A stretch of DNA of 64,000 nt, taken from assembly GCA_016125165.1 (NCBI GenBank), contig WGMH01000007.1:124001-188000 (forward strand), read 5' to 3'. The translations under genes and the position numbers were made by a program. Positions within the stretch are counted from its first letter, which is position 1. Each line of letters begins with the position of its first letter. This DNA is from Alphaproteobacteria bacterium. GTDB lineage: Bacteria; Pseudomonadota; Alphaproteobacteria; Micropepsales; Micropepsaceae. Below, one piece after another: positions 57,601-64,000 of this stretch. The notes beneath the pieces were generated by a model. The model worked only from the letters and a program-made list of their open reading frames with translations, was not told where the DNA came from and ran no database searches.

Positions 57601-60600
57601 ACCCCGCGCATAGCTCGTCAGGTTGATGCCGTCGCCGCTGTTGTAGCTGGCGCGGCTGTCCACGACATAGAGATCGCTATACGCGAAGGTAAAGAGCGCG
57701 CCAGAATAGCCGTATTTGTAGGAATAGGCCGTCGTGCTCATCGCGACGCCGCTGGCGCCATTGTAGCTCGCGTCCACATCGAAGAGATAGTTGAACGCGT
57801 TTATCTGTGCGCCGTACTTCGCATAGACGTCAATATGAACGCCGTTGCCGGTGTTATCATTGAAGACGTCGTAGGCGACGATCGCGTTCTGCGAGACGTG
57901 CGAGTAATACGCGTAGTAGCCGAGTGCGTAGCCTTCGGCGTAGCTCTTGATGTAGAGGCCATCGCCACCATTGTTGCTGGCGCTCGAGTAGTAGATGTAA
58001 GCGTTCTGCTCGACTTGACCGGCATATTTCGCTTCCGCGGAAAGATAGATGCCGTTGTTTGCGTTTCCATCGAACGAACTGGACAGGATGTAAACATCCT
58101 GATGGGCAAAGCCGAGCCCGCTCGCATAGACCGTGAAGCGCGCGCCGCCCATGCCATAGCCGTAGCCATTGAAGTTGACGGTGTCATTGACAAGCGCGAC
58201 GTGCTGCTCAGCCGACGCGCCATAGGTGGCCGACAGGCTGGCCGATACGCCGTAGCCATCGTTGCCTATGATATTGCTGTTAAAGATGCCGAGATCCTGA
58301 CGGGTCGCGGCATACTGTCCCTCGGCGGTCGCGCTGGCCGAAACACCGTGCCAGTAACCAAAGTTCATGGAGGAGTTAGAGATTGTGACGTACTGCGCGA
58401 CCGAAGTCGGGATGCCGTAGAAGTAGTAACCGGACCCATCATCATAAGCATAGGCGTTGACCCGGACACCGGACAGGTAATTGCCCCATGTATAGAGATC
58501 ATTGATCGACACATGCTGCGTCGTGGTGCCGGCATATACCGCTGCCGCTTCCAGATACACACCGTTTCCATCATAGGACGGGCCGGCATAGACATTGTCC
58601 AGAACAACCGTCTGGTCGGCGACGCCGCCATATATGGCACCGGCGAGGATGGAGATGTCATCGCCGTAGATTCCAAACACTGAGGTATCGTAGATGCCGA
58701 TGCCCTGACTGACAGTACCTCCAAAGGCGATGCCTTCCGCGGTGATGCCCGAGTAGCCGCCATCGACCGTGACGTTATTCATGATGACCGTCTGGTCAAC
58801 CGTGGCGCCCGGTCCTAATGCGCGCGCCGAAATATCGATCGTGCGCGAGCCGTATGGGATCGTGTAGTAGTACGTGCCGTAGTAGCCGTAATACGCGTAT
58901 GTATACGTGCTCCAGAACCCATGAACATCAACATCATTCATCGACACCGATTGCTCAATGTGCCCGATGTTGGTGCCGCTATAAGCGTTGGCATGAATGG
59001 AGATGCCATTGTAAAGGGCGTTCGTCACCGACACGTCGTACATATCGACAGTCTGGACGACCTGACCTCCAGAGGGGCCGACATTCGCGTATATGCCGAT
59101 GGGCAGATAGCTGCCATCGACATGGACATTATCGAGGACGACGTGCTGCGTTGCTGTGCCGTTATTCGACGCGACGGCACTGATCAGAACGCCTGAAGCG
59201 CTGATGTCGTAAATTTCCAGGTCCTGCAGCAACACATTTTGCGTAGCGCTGCCGCCATTGGCATAAAGGAATGCGCCCACGCCATACGTGGCATCGTAAA
59301 GGTACGTCGGATCCACGACCAGATTCTGGTGCAACACCGCGCCGCCCGAACTCGTGCCGGACATGACGGCCAGGAAGCCGCCGGCGCCGGAGATCGTGGA
59401 ATCGTGAATGCCCAGATAGGCATTAAGAACCGAGGCCGCGGACGCATTTGACTGCACATCGACGCCATCATCGCCCGTGTTGGCGATTGTCGAGTTGTTC
59501 AGGGAGATATTGAGGCCAACCGTGCCACCCGCGCTGGAATCGATCTCGGCATGGATGCCGTCGACCGCCACATTGCCGATGTAGCTATCCGTGATCAGCA
59601 CCGACCCGTTGCCGGAGTCCTGAACAAGATAGATGCCGTAGTTGCCACCGGCCGAACCATCGATGTTCACATTGCTGATGACAACGTCATCCACATTGTG
59701 GCCATAGATCGCCACATCGAAGGGGCCTTCGATGTTCACACCAAAAAGATTGGTGTTGGAATCGAGCGTAATGACCGGACCGGGCGCAGAGCTATAGAGC
59801 GTCGGCGTACCCGAGCCTGGCGCAAACGTATGCGTGAAGGTCTTCGTCGAGGTTGTGCCACGAACCGTGAAGGTCTGACCGCCGGCCACAACTGTGTCAC
59901 CGGACAGAATCGTTGCACCTTCCGTGTCGACTGAACCATCGAAATCGGTGACGACTACAAACTGGTTGTGCGAACCGCGATCCTGAACAGCGTCCTTGAA
60001 CGTCGTGGGATCGGCATAGGAGCCACTGCCCGCGCTGTTATCGACATAATACAGCGTGTTGGTGGGCTCGGAGGTAATCGTGCCGTTATAGATGATGACC
60101 GGTTCGGGCTTGTTGTATTCCCAGTTGGTCAGCACGTTGTCCTGCCGGCGGCGCGGATCGACCATGCGGCGATCCAGCTCGTCGAGCGTCTGACCGCCTT
60201 CGCCAAATGTCGGACCCAGCGGAATGCGCAGCGACGCACCAATGAAATTTGTGGTGCCACGCACATCATCATGCGCAACTTCGCCGTTGAACGTCAGGCG
60301 CGACTGGCTGCCCAGCATGTCAAGGTCGAAGACGTTGACTTCCGCGCGCGCCTTCCAGCCTTCGATTTTTTCGAGACGGTCGGAGAACACCACGCCCGAA
60401 GACGTGTTCGTGAAATGATCAGGCTTGAAGGAGAAGCCGCCCGCAAACACGCGCACATCCGTCGTGTCCGTGTGGAATACGCGATAACCGATTTCGCCGT
60501 CGAAACCGGAATAGGCGGATTCCTGCGCCTGCATGATCGCGATGGAAGTGCCCGAGATGTAGAGGGCGTAAGAGCCCTTCACTGCCTGCGGATCGCTGTC

Positions 60601-61050
60601 GGCGAGATAACCGTTCAGCCGGATATCCCAATCTTCACTCATCGCTTCGATGCCGGCAGACCACTGGTTGAACGTGTTGCCGCCGTCGGTCTGAGTTGAG
60701 TCGAAGCCGCCGGAAATACCGAGGATCCATTCGTTGTTGATCTTGGTGCGATAGCCGACACCGAGGTTCAGCAGCGTGTCCTGATGCTTCGCGGTTCCCA
60801 TTCCGAGGTTCACGAACAGCAAGCTGTCCATGTCCTGCCAGACGGGCGCGAACAGATCGATCTTGCCTTGCGCCGTATCCTTACCGGCTCCACCGCCGAT
60901 TTGCGCCCAGGGAATCCACTTCGGCGCTTCCGCAGGTGCTTCAGACTGCGCCGACGCAGCGCCAGACGCCGCAACAGCGGCGATACCGGCAGCACCGGCC
61001 AACAGCTTCTTCTTCAGTTGCAGCTGGCGCACAGAAATGGATTCGCGCAT
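54604..61050 (-). CDS. Giant inverse-autotransporter-like protein with beta-helix passenger
   Basis: 2148 residues. Signal peptide ~1-35 (KKKLLAGAAGIAAVAASGAASA). Residues ~45-290 resemble the intimin/invasin-type outer-membrane barrel (QGKIDLFAPVWQDMDSLLFVN, LLNLGVGYRTKINNEWILG, WDIRLNGYL). The family linker is seen as MVDPRRRQDNVLTNWEYNKP (296-315). From ~335 (YVDNSAGSGSYADPTTFKDA) the passenger is one long parallel beta-helix of 40-45-residue rungs (N-GxGI-x-AxAxxGG-x-QxV). Residues 971-1559 and 1560-2148 are tandem copies of one another. No C-terminal barrel. Likely a surface adhesin; function unproven. Confidence 0.85.
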   Translation of the reverse strand: MRESISVRQLQLKKKLLAGAAGIAAVAASGAASAQSEAPAEAPKWIPWAQIGGGAGKDTAQGKIDLFAPVWQDMDSLLFVNLGMGTAKHQDTLLNLGVGYRTKINNEWILGISGGFDSTQTDGGNTFNQWSAGIEAMSEDWDIRLNGYLADSDPQAVKGSYALYISGTSIAIMQAQESAYSGFDGEIGYRVFHTDTTDVRVFAGGFSFKPDHFTNTSSGVVFSDRLEKIEGWKARAEVNVFDLDMLGSQSRLTFNGEVAHDDVRGTTNFIGASLRIPLGPTFGEGGQTLDELDRRMVDPRRRQDNVLTNWEYNKPEPVIIYNGTITSEPTNTLYYVDNSAGSGSYADPTTFKDAVQDRGSHNQFVVVTDFDGSVDTEGATILSGDTVVAGGQTFTVRGTTSTKTFTHTFAPGSGTPTLYSSAPGPVITLDSNTNLFGVNIEGPFDVAIYGHNVDDVVISNVNIDGSAGGNYGIYLVQDSGNGSVLITDSYIGNVAVDGIHAEIDSSAGGTVGLNISLNNSTIANTGDDGVDVQSNASAASVLNAYLGIHDSTISGAGGFLAVMSGTSSGGAVLHQNLVVDPTYLYDATYGVGAFLYANGGSATQNVLLQDLEIYDISASGVLISAVASNNGTATQHVVLDNVHVDGSYLPIGIYANVGPSGGQVVQTVDMYDVSVTNALYNGISIHANAYSGTNIGHIEQSVSMNDVDVHGFWSTYTYAYYGYYGTYYYTIPYGSRTIDISARALGPGATVDQTVIMNNVTVDGGYSGITAEGIAFGGTVSQGIGIYDTSVFGIYGDDISILAGAIYGGVADQTVVLDNVYAGPSYDGNGVYLEAAAVYAGTTTQHVSINDLYTWGNYLSGVRVNAYAYDDGSGYYFYGIPTSVAQYVTISNSSMNFGYWHGVSASATAEGQYAATRQDLGIFNSNIIGNDGYGVSASLSATYGASAEQHVALVNDTVNFNGYGYGMGGARFTVYASGLGFAHQDVYILSSSFDGNANNGIYLSAEAKYAGQVEQNAYIYYSSASNNGGDGLYIKSYAEGYALGYYAYYSHVSQNAIVAYDVFNDNTGNGVHIDVYAKYGAQINAFNYLFDVDASYNGASGVAMSTTAYSYKYGYSGALFTFAYSDLYVVDSRASYNSGDGINLTSYARGPNYLISNITIGNTSADYNGGSGLVSDASAVGFYSLNIQYVTIQNSTFDHNGLDGATFNTYQYFGPYSFGAAIQNVNIFYSDFSNNDRTGLTTYVEAAGWQGRAENHFQIVGSYFNNNGLDGMAILLDAHDGLYIPGYACTYVQGLYGGCAFTRTTFNIFFSEFDGNYRDGLYVHNVMDYNGASYTKGGRPYYTPSILSVYNDFSNNGRDGLHIENKLYGYSYMYQYVYDYGSSFTHNGGYGINISTDAYSGSVALQKTVLYYSNVSYNTAGGATINSFANYASVQQLVAAIDSEFRYNAYGSGLQVSGTAYGGDALYPSVVSQYVYLVGSNFVENGYAYVGPGYVGGAAIGAFAVGPYATAQTEVVAVGNAFIANYGGLMVGGFAYDGGATNQTIDSEGNLFAYNFIGEAFLAEGENVGFASQYVYDAYNYFIYNAVGLGLVATANYGGNAEQNVTLYEDVAKYNLVGISSNVTAYGYTTGYSLGSYYFSHVTQNVLAYDVTATDNLGDGVYFQTTSRYNGQVNQFIYFYDLNATFNGGSGVHVNTTNNAYSYDGNYVYTTNLYSDLYVIFSDTSHNGVDGITMESHDYGVGYHIQHAQIFGTTSNYNGRAGFVNTANSEGFYSFNAQYVTIAYSNFDHNVEAGAAFIAYDNYGPLSFGLAVQIVGIYGSTFNYNATGLYASVEATGIQGRAEQYFTIQGSYFNHNTGNGLTFMRYAHDGSSEPGHGCETVQGLYGSCAIVRQTVSFAFGSEASYNGGDGIYIYSHAKNAGAIYATAGHGSAPGLNVYLADISHNGGDGISLESNVEHASYLSQFLYVGGSTITNNTANGINATSYVSAASSMVQRLVVYGYYAPVDITDNGASGIYVSMSAYDAGCCTKANVTTYVLFANIDNNYDAGINLNVSAYGGATAEADTIALYNYITDNFVGVSGFTHGPGATMYNYVYGNVIANHFIGSFGYAYGGSYQYWDFNPGNATFGNFFDYYFGWDGLSGIGVNY
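54607..58140 (-). repeat. Tandem 589-residue duplication inside the giant gene
   Basis: Two ~1767-bp units, about 58140-56374 and 56373-54607, encode similar sequence in the same order. Anchors are offset by exactly 1767 nt: GTCGTAGGC at 57868 and 56101, and GCCATA-AG-type segments at 57160 and 55393. The Cys-flanked VQGLYG loop recurs at C1289/C1299 and C1878/C1888. The edges are approximate; similarity is clear at protein level but diverged at DNA level, so the event is old. Confidence 0.8.
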
Positions 61051-61310
61051 GCGATCCCCCCAAGAGAATGTTCAAACAGGAATGGCCGCCATGCGGGCAG
61101 CCAACCTTACCAGCTCGGATAGTTGACCAACGGCGCGCGAGTCGCAACTGGTGAATCGCCCAAAATGCGCCGATTACCCAAGGTTTTTTGCCTCGGCGGG
61201 GGCTGGTGACTTTTCGGCAACATTTGGCGTAGCCTTGCCCCAAGGCCGATCCGAGGGCGAACGAACGCCGCCCCTCACAGGGCCTTAGACGTTAACCCTA
61301 TTTGTCCAGC

Positions 61311-62075
61311 CTACCCGTGCGATTCGGCGCGCCGCATCGCGGTAACGGCGGGTGAAAATCCAGCCATCGCCAGCCGAAGACCCGCTGGTTTTCCGGCCTG
61401 TCCGACCGGCAAAATGAGTTCAGCCTGGCGAGCCGAAAGCAGGGCCGCCTGCGCCTTGTCGCCAAACTCCGCGATGGCAACGCACCCACCCTGCTTGCCG
61501 CAGCCGACAACCGGTATTTTTACAGAACCCTGGCCCAGCTTGAGGACAAGGCTGTCACCCTTTTTCCCGATCGGGATCATGGTCCGGACGATCACGCCGA
61601 GATTCTGCTTGTCCCCAATCAGGCGGAAGCTGACTGCCAGAATGGCCTGTTTGGGATTCTTGCGACCGTGAAAGACCTGCGTGATGCGGCAGCGGCCGAG
61701 GGAAATCGGTTTGGCGTCTGCGGCCGGGCTCTGGGCCACCTGCGTGTTCGGCGATGCAGGTGTCGTTGTGGAATCGGGCGATTCCGCAGCGGGTTGATCG
61801 GCGACATGTCCATCGGGGCCCAGCGAAAGGGGCATCGGCGCTTCGCTCTTGGGCTGCTGTGGCTTCGCCTGCGGGCCGCCGACCTGTTGGTTATCGGCCA
61901 GGCAGACCAGCTCCCAGGTGCCAAGTTTGCGTTGGCCCACAAAGCCCGACTTCACCTCTTCGGCTGCCTTCAGCAGATTCTGCCGGGGTGTGGGATGGGG
62001 GTTCATTCGCGCGACGACAAAGAGAATGCCCAGGAATGCAATGGCGAGAACCACGCCCACAACCGTCGTCTTCAT
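61311..62075 (-). CDS. IalB-like (invasion-associated locus B family) membrane-anchored protein
   Basis: 254 residues from ATG 62075. An N-terminal membrane anchor (residues 3-22, VVGVVLAIAFLGILFVVAR) is followed by LGTWELVC, a Pro/Ser/Thr-rich spacer (about 75-125) and then RCRITQVFHGRK, VIVRTMIPIGKKG and VVGCGKQGGCVAIAEFG. This W-x-V-x-C ... P-G ... C-x-x-GC pattern fits IalB family proteins. Same strand, 260 bp upstream of the giant surface protein. Name is family-based; invasion is not implied. Confidence 0.7.
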   Translation of the reverse strand: MKTTVVGVVLAIAFLGILFVVARMNPHPTPRQNLLKAAEEVKSGFVGQRKLGTWELVCLADNQQVGGPQAKPQQPKSEAPMPLSLGPDGHVADQPAAESPDSTTTPASPNTQVAQSPAADAKPISLGRCRITQVFHGRKNPKQAILAVSFRLIGDKQNLGVIVRTMIPIGKKGDSLVLKLGQGSVKIPVVGCGKQGGCVAIAEFGDKAQAALLSARQAELILPVGQAGKPAGLRLAMAGFSPAVTAMRRAESHG

Positions 62076-62168
62076 GAACCCCGCGCTCCCATGCGCCGCT
62101 CTGCCCGGGACGGCATTAGACCGGCGCGCACCACCATTCAAGAAGGCGCGACCCCACTTTGCGCGGCT

Positions 62169-62702
62169 TTAATGTGAATCTGGCTTCTTGGGCGGCGCAG
62201 CGCGCGGACCAATACGGGCTACAACATCCTTGGCATCCAGCGCACGTGGTTCCGACTTTGCCTGCTCATCTGTGAGCATCACGATCTCGGCATAGGCTTC
62301 GAACCGGGTCACCGAATGCTCTTCGCGGTCATCGAAGGGCCAGCTATGCCAATACCAGCCGTAGCCATGCCAGCCGGGCCAGCCGTCGAAGGCGGAATAG
62401 TAGGTCGTGTTGGCCTTCGTATCGCGCGTATCGAAGACGAAGTGGCTGAAACCTGAGGCCAATGTGACCTCGGCCGAGCGCAACAGAAGATAGTCCTCAA
62501 CAGTCTGCCGCCGGGTGCTGATACCGCCCGCATAAGTGACCCGGTAGCGGTTATCGCCCAGCCGCTCATCGGTATAGCCGATGGCATGCTGCTTGGGGCC
62601 ATAATAGGGTGGACCCGATGCGCAGCCCGTCAAAAACGCGGCGAGCATCGCCACCGTAAACAGAGAATATCTCTTTCTTACAATATCTTGAACACTGTTC
62701 AT
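62169..62702 (-). CDS. Lipoprotein (CC0125/CC1285-like)
   Basis: 177 residues from ATG 62702 (second of ATGATG, GGAG 6 nt upstream). Signal sequence with lipobox LTGC (SLFTVAMLAAFLTGCASG). Mature region: HAIGYTDERLGDNRYRVTYAGG, VEDYLLLRSAEVTLASGFSHFVF and a Trp/Gly/His-rich loop, matching a small alphaproteobacterial lipoprotein family typified by Caulobacter CC0125/CC1285. Function unknown. Divergent from the tetR-hlyD operon. Confidence 0.78.
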   Translation of the reverse strand: MNSVQDIVRKRYSLFTVAMLAAFLTGCASGPPYYGPKQHAIGYTDERLGDNRYRVTYAGGISTRRQTVEDYLLLRSAEVTLASGFSHFVFDTRDTKANTTYYSAFDGWPGWHGYGWYWHSWPFDDREEHSVTRFEAYAEIVMLTDEQAKSEPRALDAKDVVARIGPRAAPPKKPDSH

Positions 62703-62775
62703 CATTCGCTCCGCGGTCAGCGCCCTTTTAAGTCTATCACGCCAACGCATCGCGAAGATGAGCGATCCATTACGC

Positions 62776-62823
62776 TTGCCTTGTGGGCAGGGTAGATATA
62801 TAAATAACCAGTCAGTTATTTAT
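62776..62823 (+). promoter_or_regulatory. Promoter and TetR-type operator of the efflux operon
   Basis: Promoter: TTGCCT (62776-62781), 17-bp spacer, TATAAA (62799-62804). Operator: ATAAATAAC and GTTATTTAT are perfect 9-bp arms around CAGTCA at 62800-62823, overlapping the -10 element and ending 10 bp before the tetR ATG at 62834. The AACCAGTCAGTT core is typical of TetR-family sites. The geometry implies autorepression. Confidence 0.75.
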
Positions 62824-62833
62824 TTGACCCCAA

Positions 62834-63481
62834 ATGACCTCACTCAAAAGTTCCGCAAGATGGCGCCGCCGCAAGGCTGCCCGGCCCCAGGAGATCCAGG
62901 AGGCTGCGCTGGTCGTGTTTGCCGAGAAGGGATTTGCCGCGACGCGCATGGAAGACATCGCGGCGCAGGCCGGCGTGACCAAAGGCACCATCTATCTCTA
63001 CTTCCAGAGCAAGGAGGCGGTGTTCAAATCCCTGCTGCAGGAATCGGTGGGCCGCACCATCGATGGCGTCGCCGAACTTGCATCCAGCTATACCGGCTCG
63101 GCAGCTGATCTTCTGCGAGCCATCCTGTCGGCCATCGGCACCTTCATGAGGACATCCGACCGTGTCGTCTTGCTGAAAGTATTGCTGGCGGAAAGCGGCA
63201 ACTTCCCCGACCTCATCACCTTCTATCGGCGCGAACTGATTGATCGCGGCCTGGCGCTGCTCGCTGGCGTAGTGGCGCGCGGAATCGCCCGCGGAGAATT
63301 CCGCGACATGATTCCGGATCACGCCGCCCGGCTCTGTATCGCGCCAATCCTGCTTTCCGGAATCTGGCGCACGGTATTCGGGCGGCTCGACAAGGAGCCC
63401 TTCGATTACGCCGGGTTCCTCGAAACCCATATTGACACGCTGCTGCGCGGACTGGCGGCAGAGAAAGGCGCAGGCGCATGA
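62834..63481 (+). CDS. TetR/AcrR family transcriptional regulator
   Basis: 215 residues. N-terminal helix-turn-helix typical of TetR (IQEAALVVFAEKGFAATRMEDI, AGVTKGTIYLYFQSKEAVF), then a helical ligand-binding domain. Its stop overlaps the ATG of the HlyD-type gene, so it is the first gene of a drug/solvent efflux operon and very likely represses it through the palindrome that overlaps its own promoter. Inducer unknown. Confidence 0.92.
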   Translation: MTSLKSSARWRRRKAARPQEIQEAALVVFAEKGFAATRMEDIAAQAGVTKGTIYLYFQSKEAVFKSLLQESVGRTIDGVAELASSYTGSAADLLRAILSAIGTFMRTSDRVVLLKVLLAESGNFPDLITFYRRELIDRGLALLAGVVARGIARGEFRDMIPDHAARLCIAPILLSGIWRTVFGRLDKEPFDYAGFLETHIDTLLRGLAAEKGAGA

Positions 63482-64000
63482 AACGGATTCTCCTGATCGC
63501 GCTTCTGGTGCTGACCGGATGCGAACAAAAGCCGCCAGAAGGATGGCTCGGTTATGCCGAAGGTGAAAACGCATTCATTGCAGCCCCCCAGTCTGGGTGG
63601 GTTTCGCATATCGCGGTGAAGCGCGGCGACCCCGTAAAGGTGGGCGATGTTCTGTTCACGCTCGATAACACCATCCAAAGCGCTTCACAGGAACAGTCGC
63701 GCGCGCAGATCGCACAAATCGAGGCGCAGGAAGATGAGGCGCGTTCCAATCTCGCTTTTGCGCAAAAGGAACTGGGGCGACAGCGCGGGCTTGCTGCCGC
63801 CCATGCCGGGACGCAGGCCGCGCTCGATCTGGCACAATCGAACTACAAGTCCGCAGAAGCCCGCCTTGATCAGGTGAGTGCGCAAAAACTGGCGGCCGAA
63901 GCGGCGCTCACACAATCGAACTATCAACGCGCGCAACGCGACATCGCGGCACTGACCCATGGGCGCGTGGAAGACATCTATTTCCGCGCTGGAGAGTTCG
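63478..64000 (+). CDS. HlyD-family membrane fusion lipoprotein (3'-truncated by window edge)
   Basis: 174 codons visible, starting ATGA-coupled to tetR. Signal peptide with lipobox LTGC (MKRILLIALLVLTGC), then a biotinyl-lipoyl-like start (FIAAPQSGWVSHIAVKRGDPVKVGDVLFTLD) and a long coiled-coil hairpin (SRAQIAQIEAQEDEARSNLAF ... YQRAQRDIAAL). Periplasmic adaptor of an ABC- or RND-type exporter (YbhG-like); the pump subunits should lie past the window end. Confidence 0.88.
   Translation, partial: MKRILLIALLVLTGCEQKPPEGWLGYAEGENAFIAAPQSGWVSHIAVKRGDPVKVGDVLFTLDNTIQSASQEQSRAQIAQIEAQEDEARSNLAFAQKELGRQRGLAAAHAGTQAALDLAQSNYKSAEARLDQVSAQKLAAEAALTQSNYQRAQRDIAALTHGRVEDIYFRAGEF

Overview
The window reads as ordinary chromosome of an alphaproteobacterium. 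Most genes are GC-rich, and several gene orders are characteristic of that class: ftsE-ftsX-DUF218-plsC, chorismate mutase-hisC-tyrC, metX-metW, gloB, a fabA-fabB-fabI unit beside an Irr-type regulator, and a class II (cobalamin) ribonucleotide reductase. I cannot fix the genus. No rRNA, tRNA, CRISPR array, insertion sequence or prophage gene was recognised.

Layout. 1-7.5 kb: the end of ftsE, ftsX, a DUF218 protein, plsC, nrdJ, a YcaQ-like glycosylase and a DUF2125 protein. 7.5-14.6 kb: tyrC, hisC and chorismate mutase on the minus strand, divergent from metX-metW, then a small secreted protein, a methyltransferase and gloB. 14.6-21 kb: small accessory genes (lipoprotein, HAD phosphatase, TrhA/hemolysin III, TIGR02466 oxygenase, DUF5694, MAPEG, a secreted FG-GAP/ASPIC protein, DUF6481). 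21-26 kb: dnaG-rpoD, where RpoD carries a long Lys/Ala/Pro-rich N-terminal tail. 26-28.3 kb: a GAF-PAS histidine kinase and a stand-alone paralogue of its GAF domain. 28.3-32.2 kb: a YqeY protein, carA without carB, a TerB-like protein, a GNAT-VOC fusion and DUF4893. 32.2-38.1 kb: fabI, fabB and fabA on the minus strand, then an Irr/Fur-type regulator and a rubrerythrin / Fe-S protein / DUF3501 operon. Two near-identical palindromes resembling Irr (ICE) boxes lie on either side of the regulator gene. 38.2-49.2 kb: a long block of small-molecule enzymes (VOC, GFA, HAD, SDR, MBL, two GSTs, carboxylesterase, zinc dehydrogenase, amidase, LimB-like flavin monooxygenase, isochorismatase-type hydrolase). 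49.4-52.5 kb: DUF4189, an acyl-CoA synthetase, TusA and an unknown protein, closed by a strong bidirectional terminator. 52.5-62.7 kb: a surface-associated region on the minus strand. 62.8-64 kb: a TetR regulator with an evident operator and the start of an HlyD-type efflux lipoprotein.

The most unusual locus is 52.5-62.1 kb. A 2148-residue protein has an N-terminal outer-membrane barrel resembling inverse autotransporters (intimin/invasin), but its exported part looks like a very long Tyr/Asn/Gly-rich parallel beta-helix rather than Ig-like domains. Its last ~1180 residues are two tandem copies of a 589-residue unit. It is flanked on the same strand by an IalB-like protein and a TPR-sulfotransferase. 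I offer this as a candidate surface-adhesin locus. Its function, and any link between the sulfotransferase and the Tyr-rich passenger, are inference.
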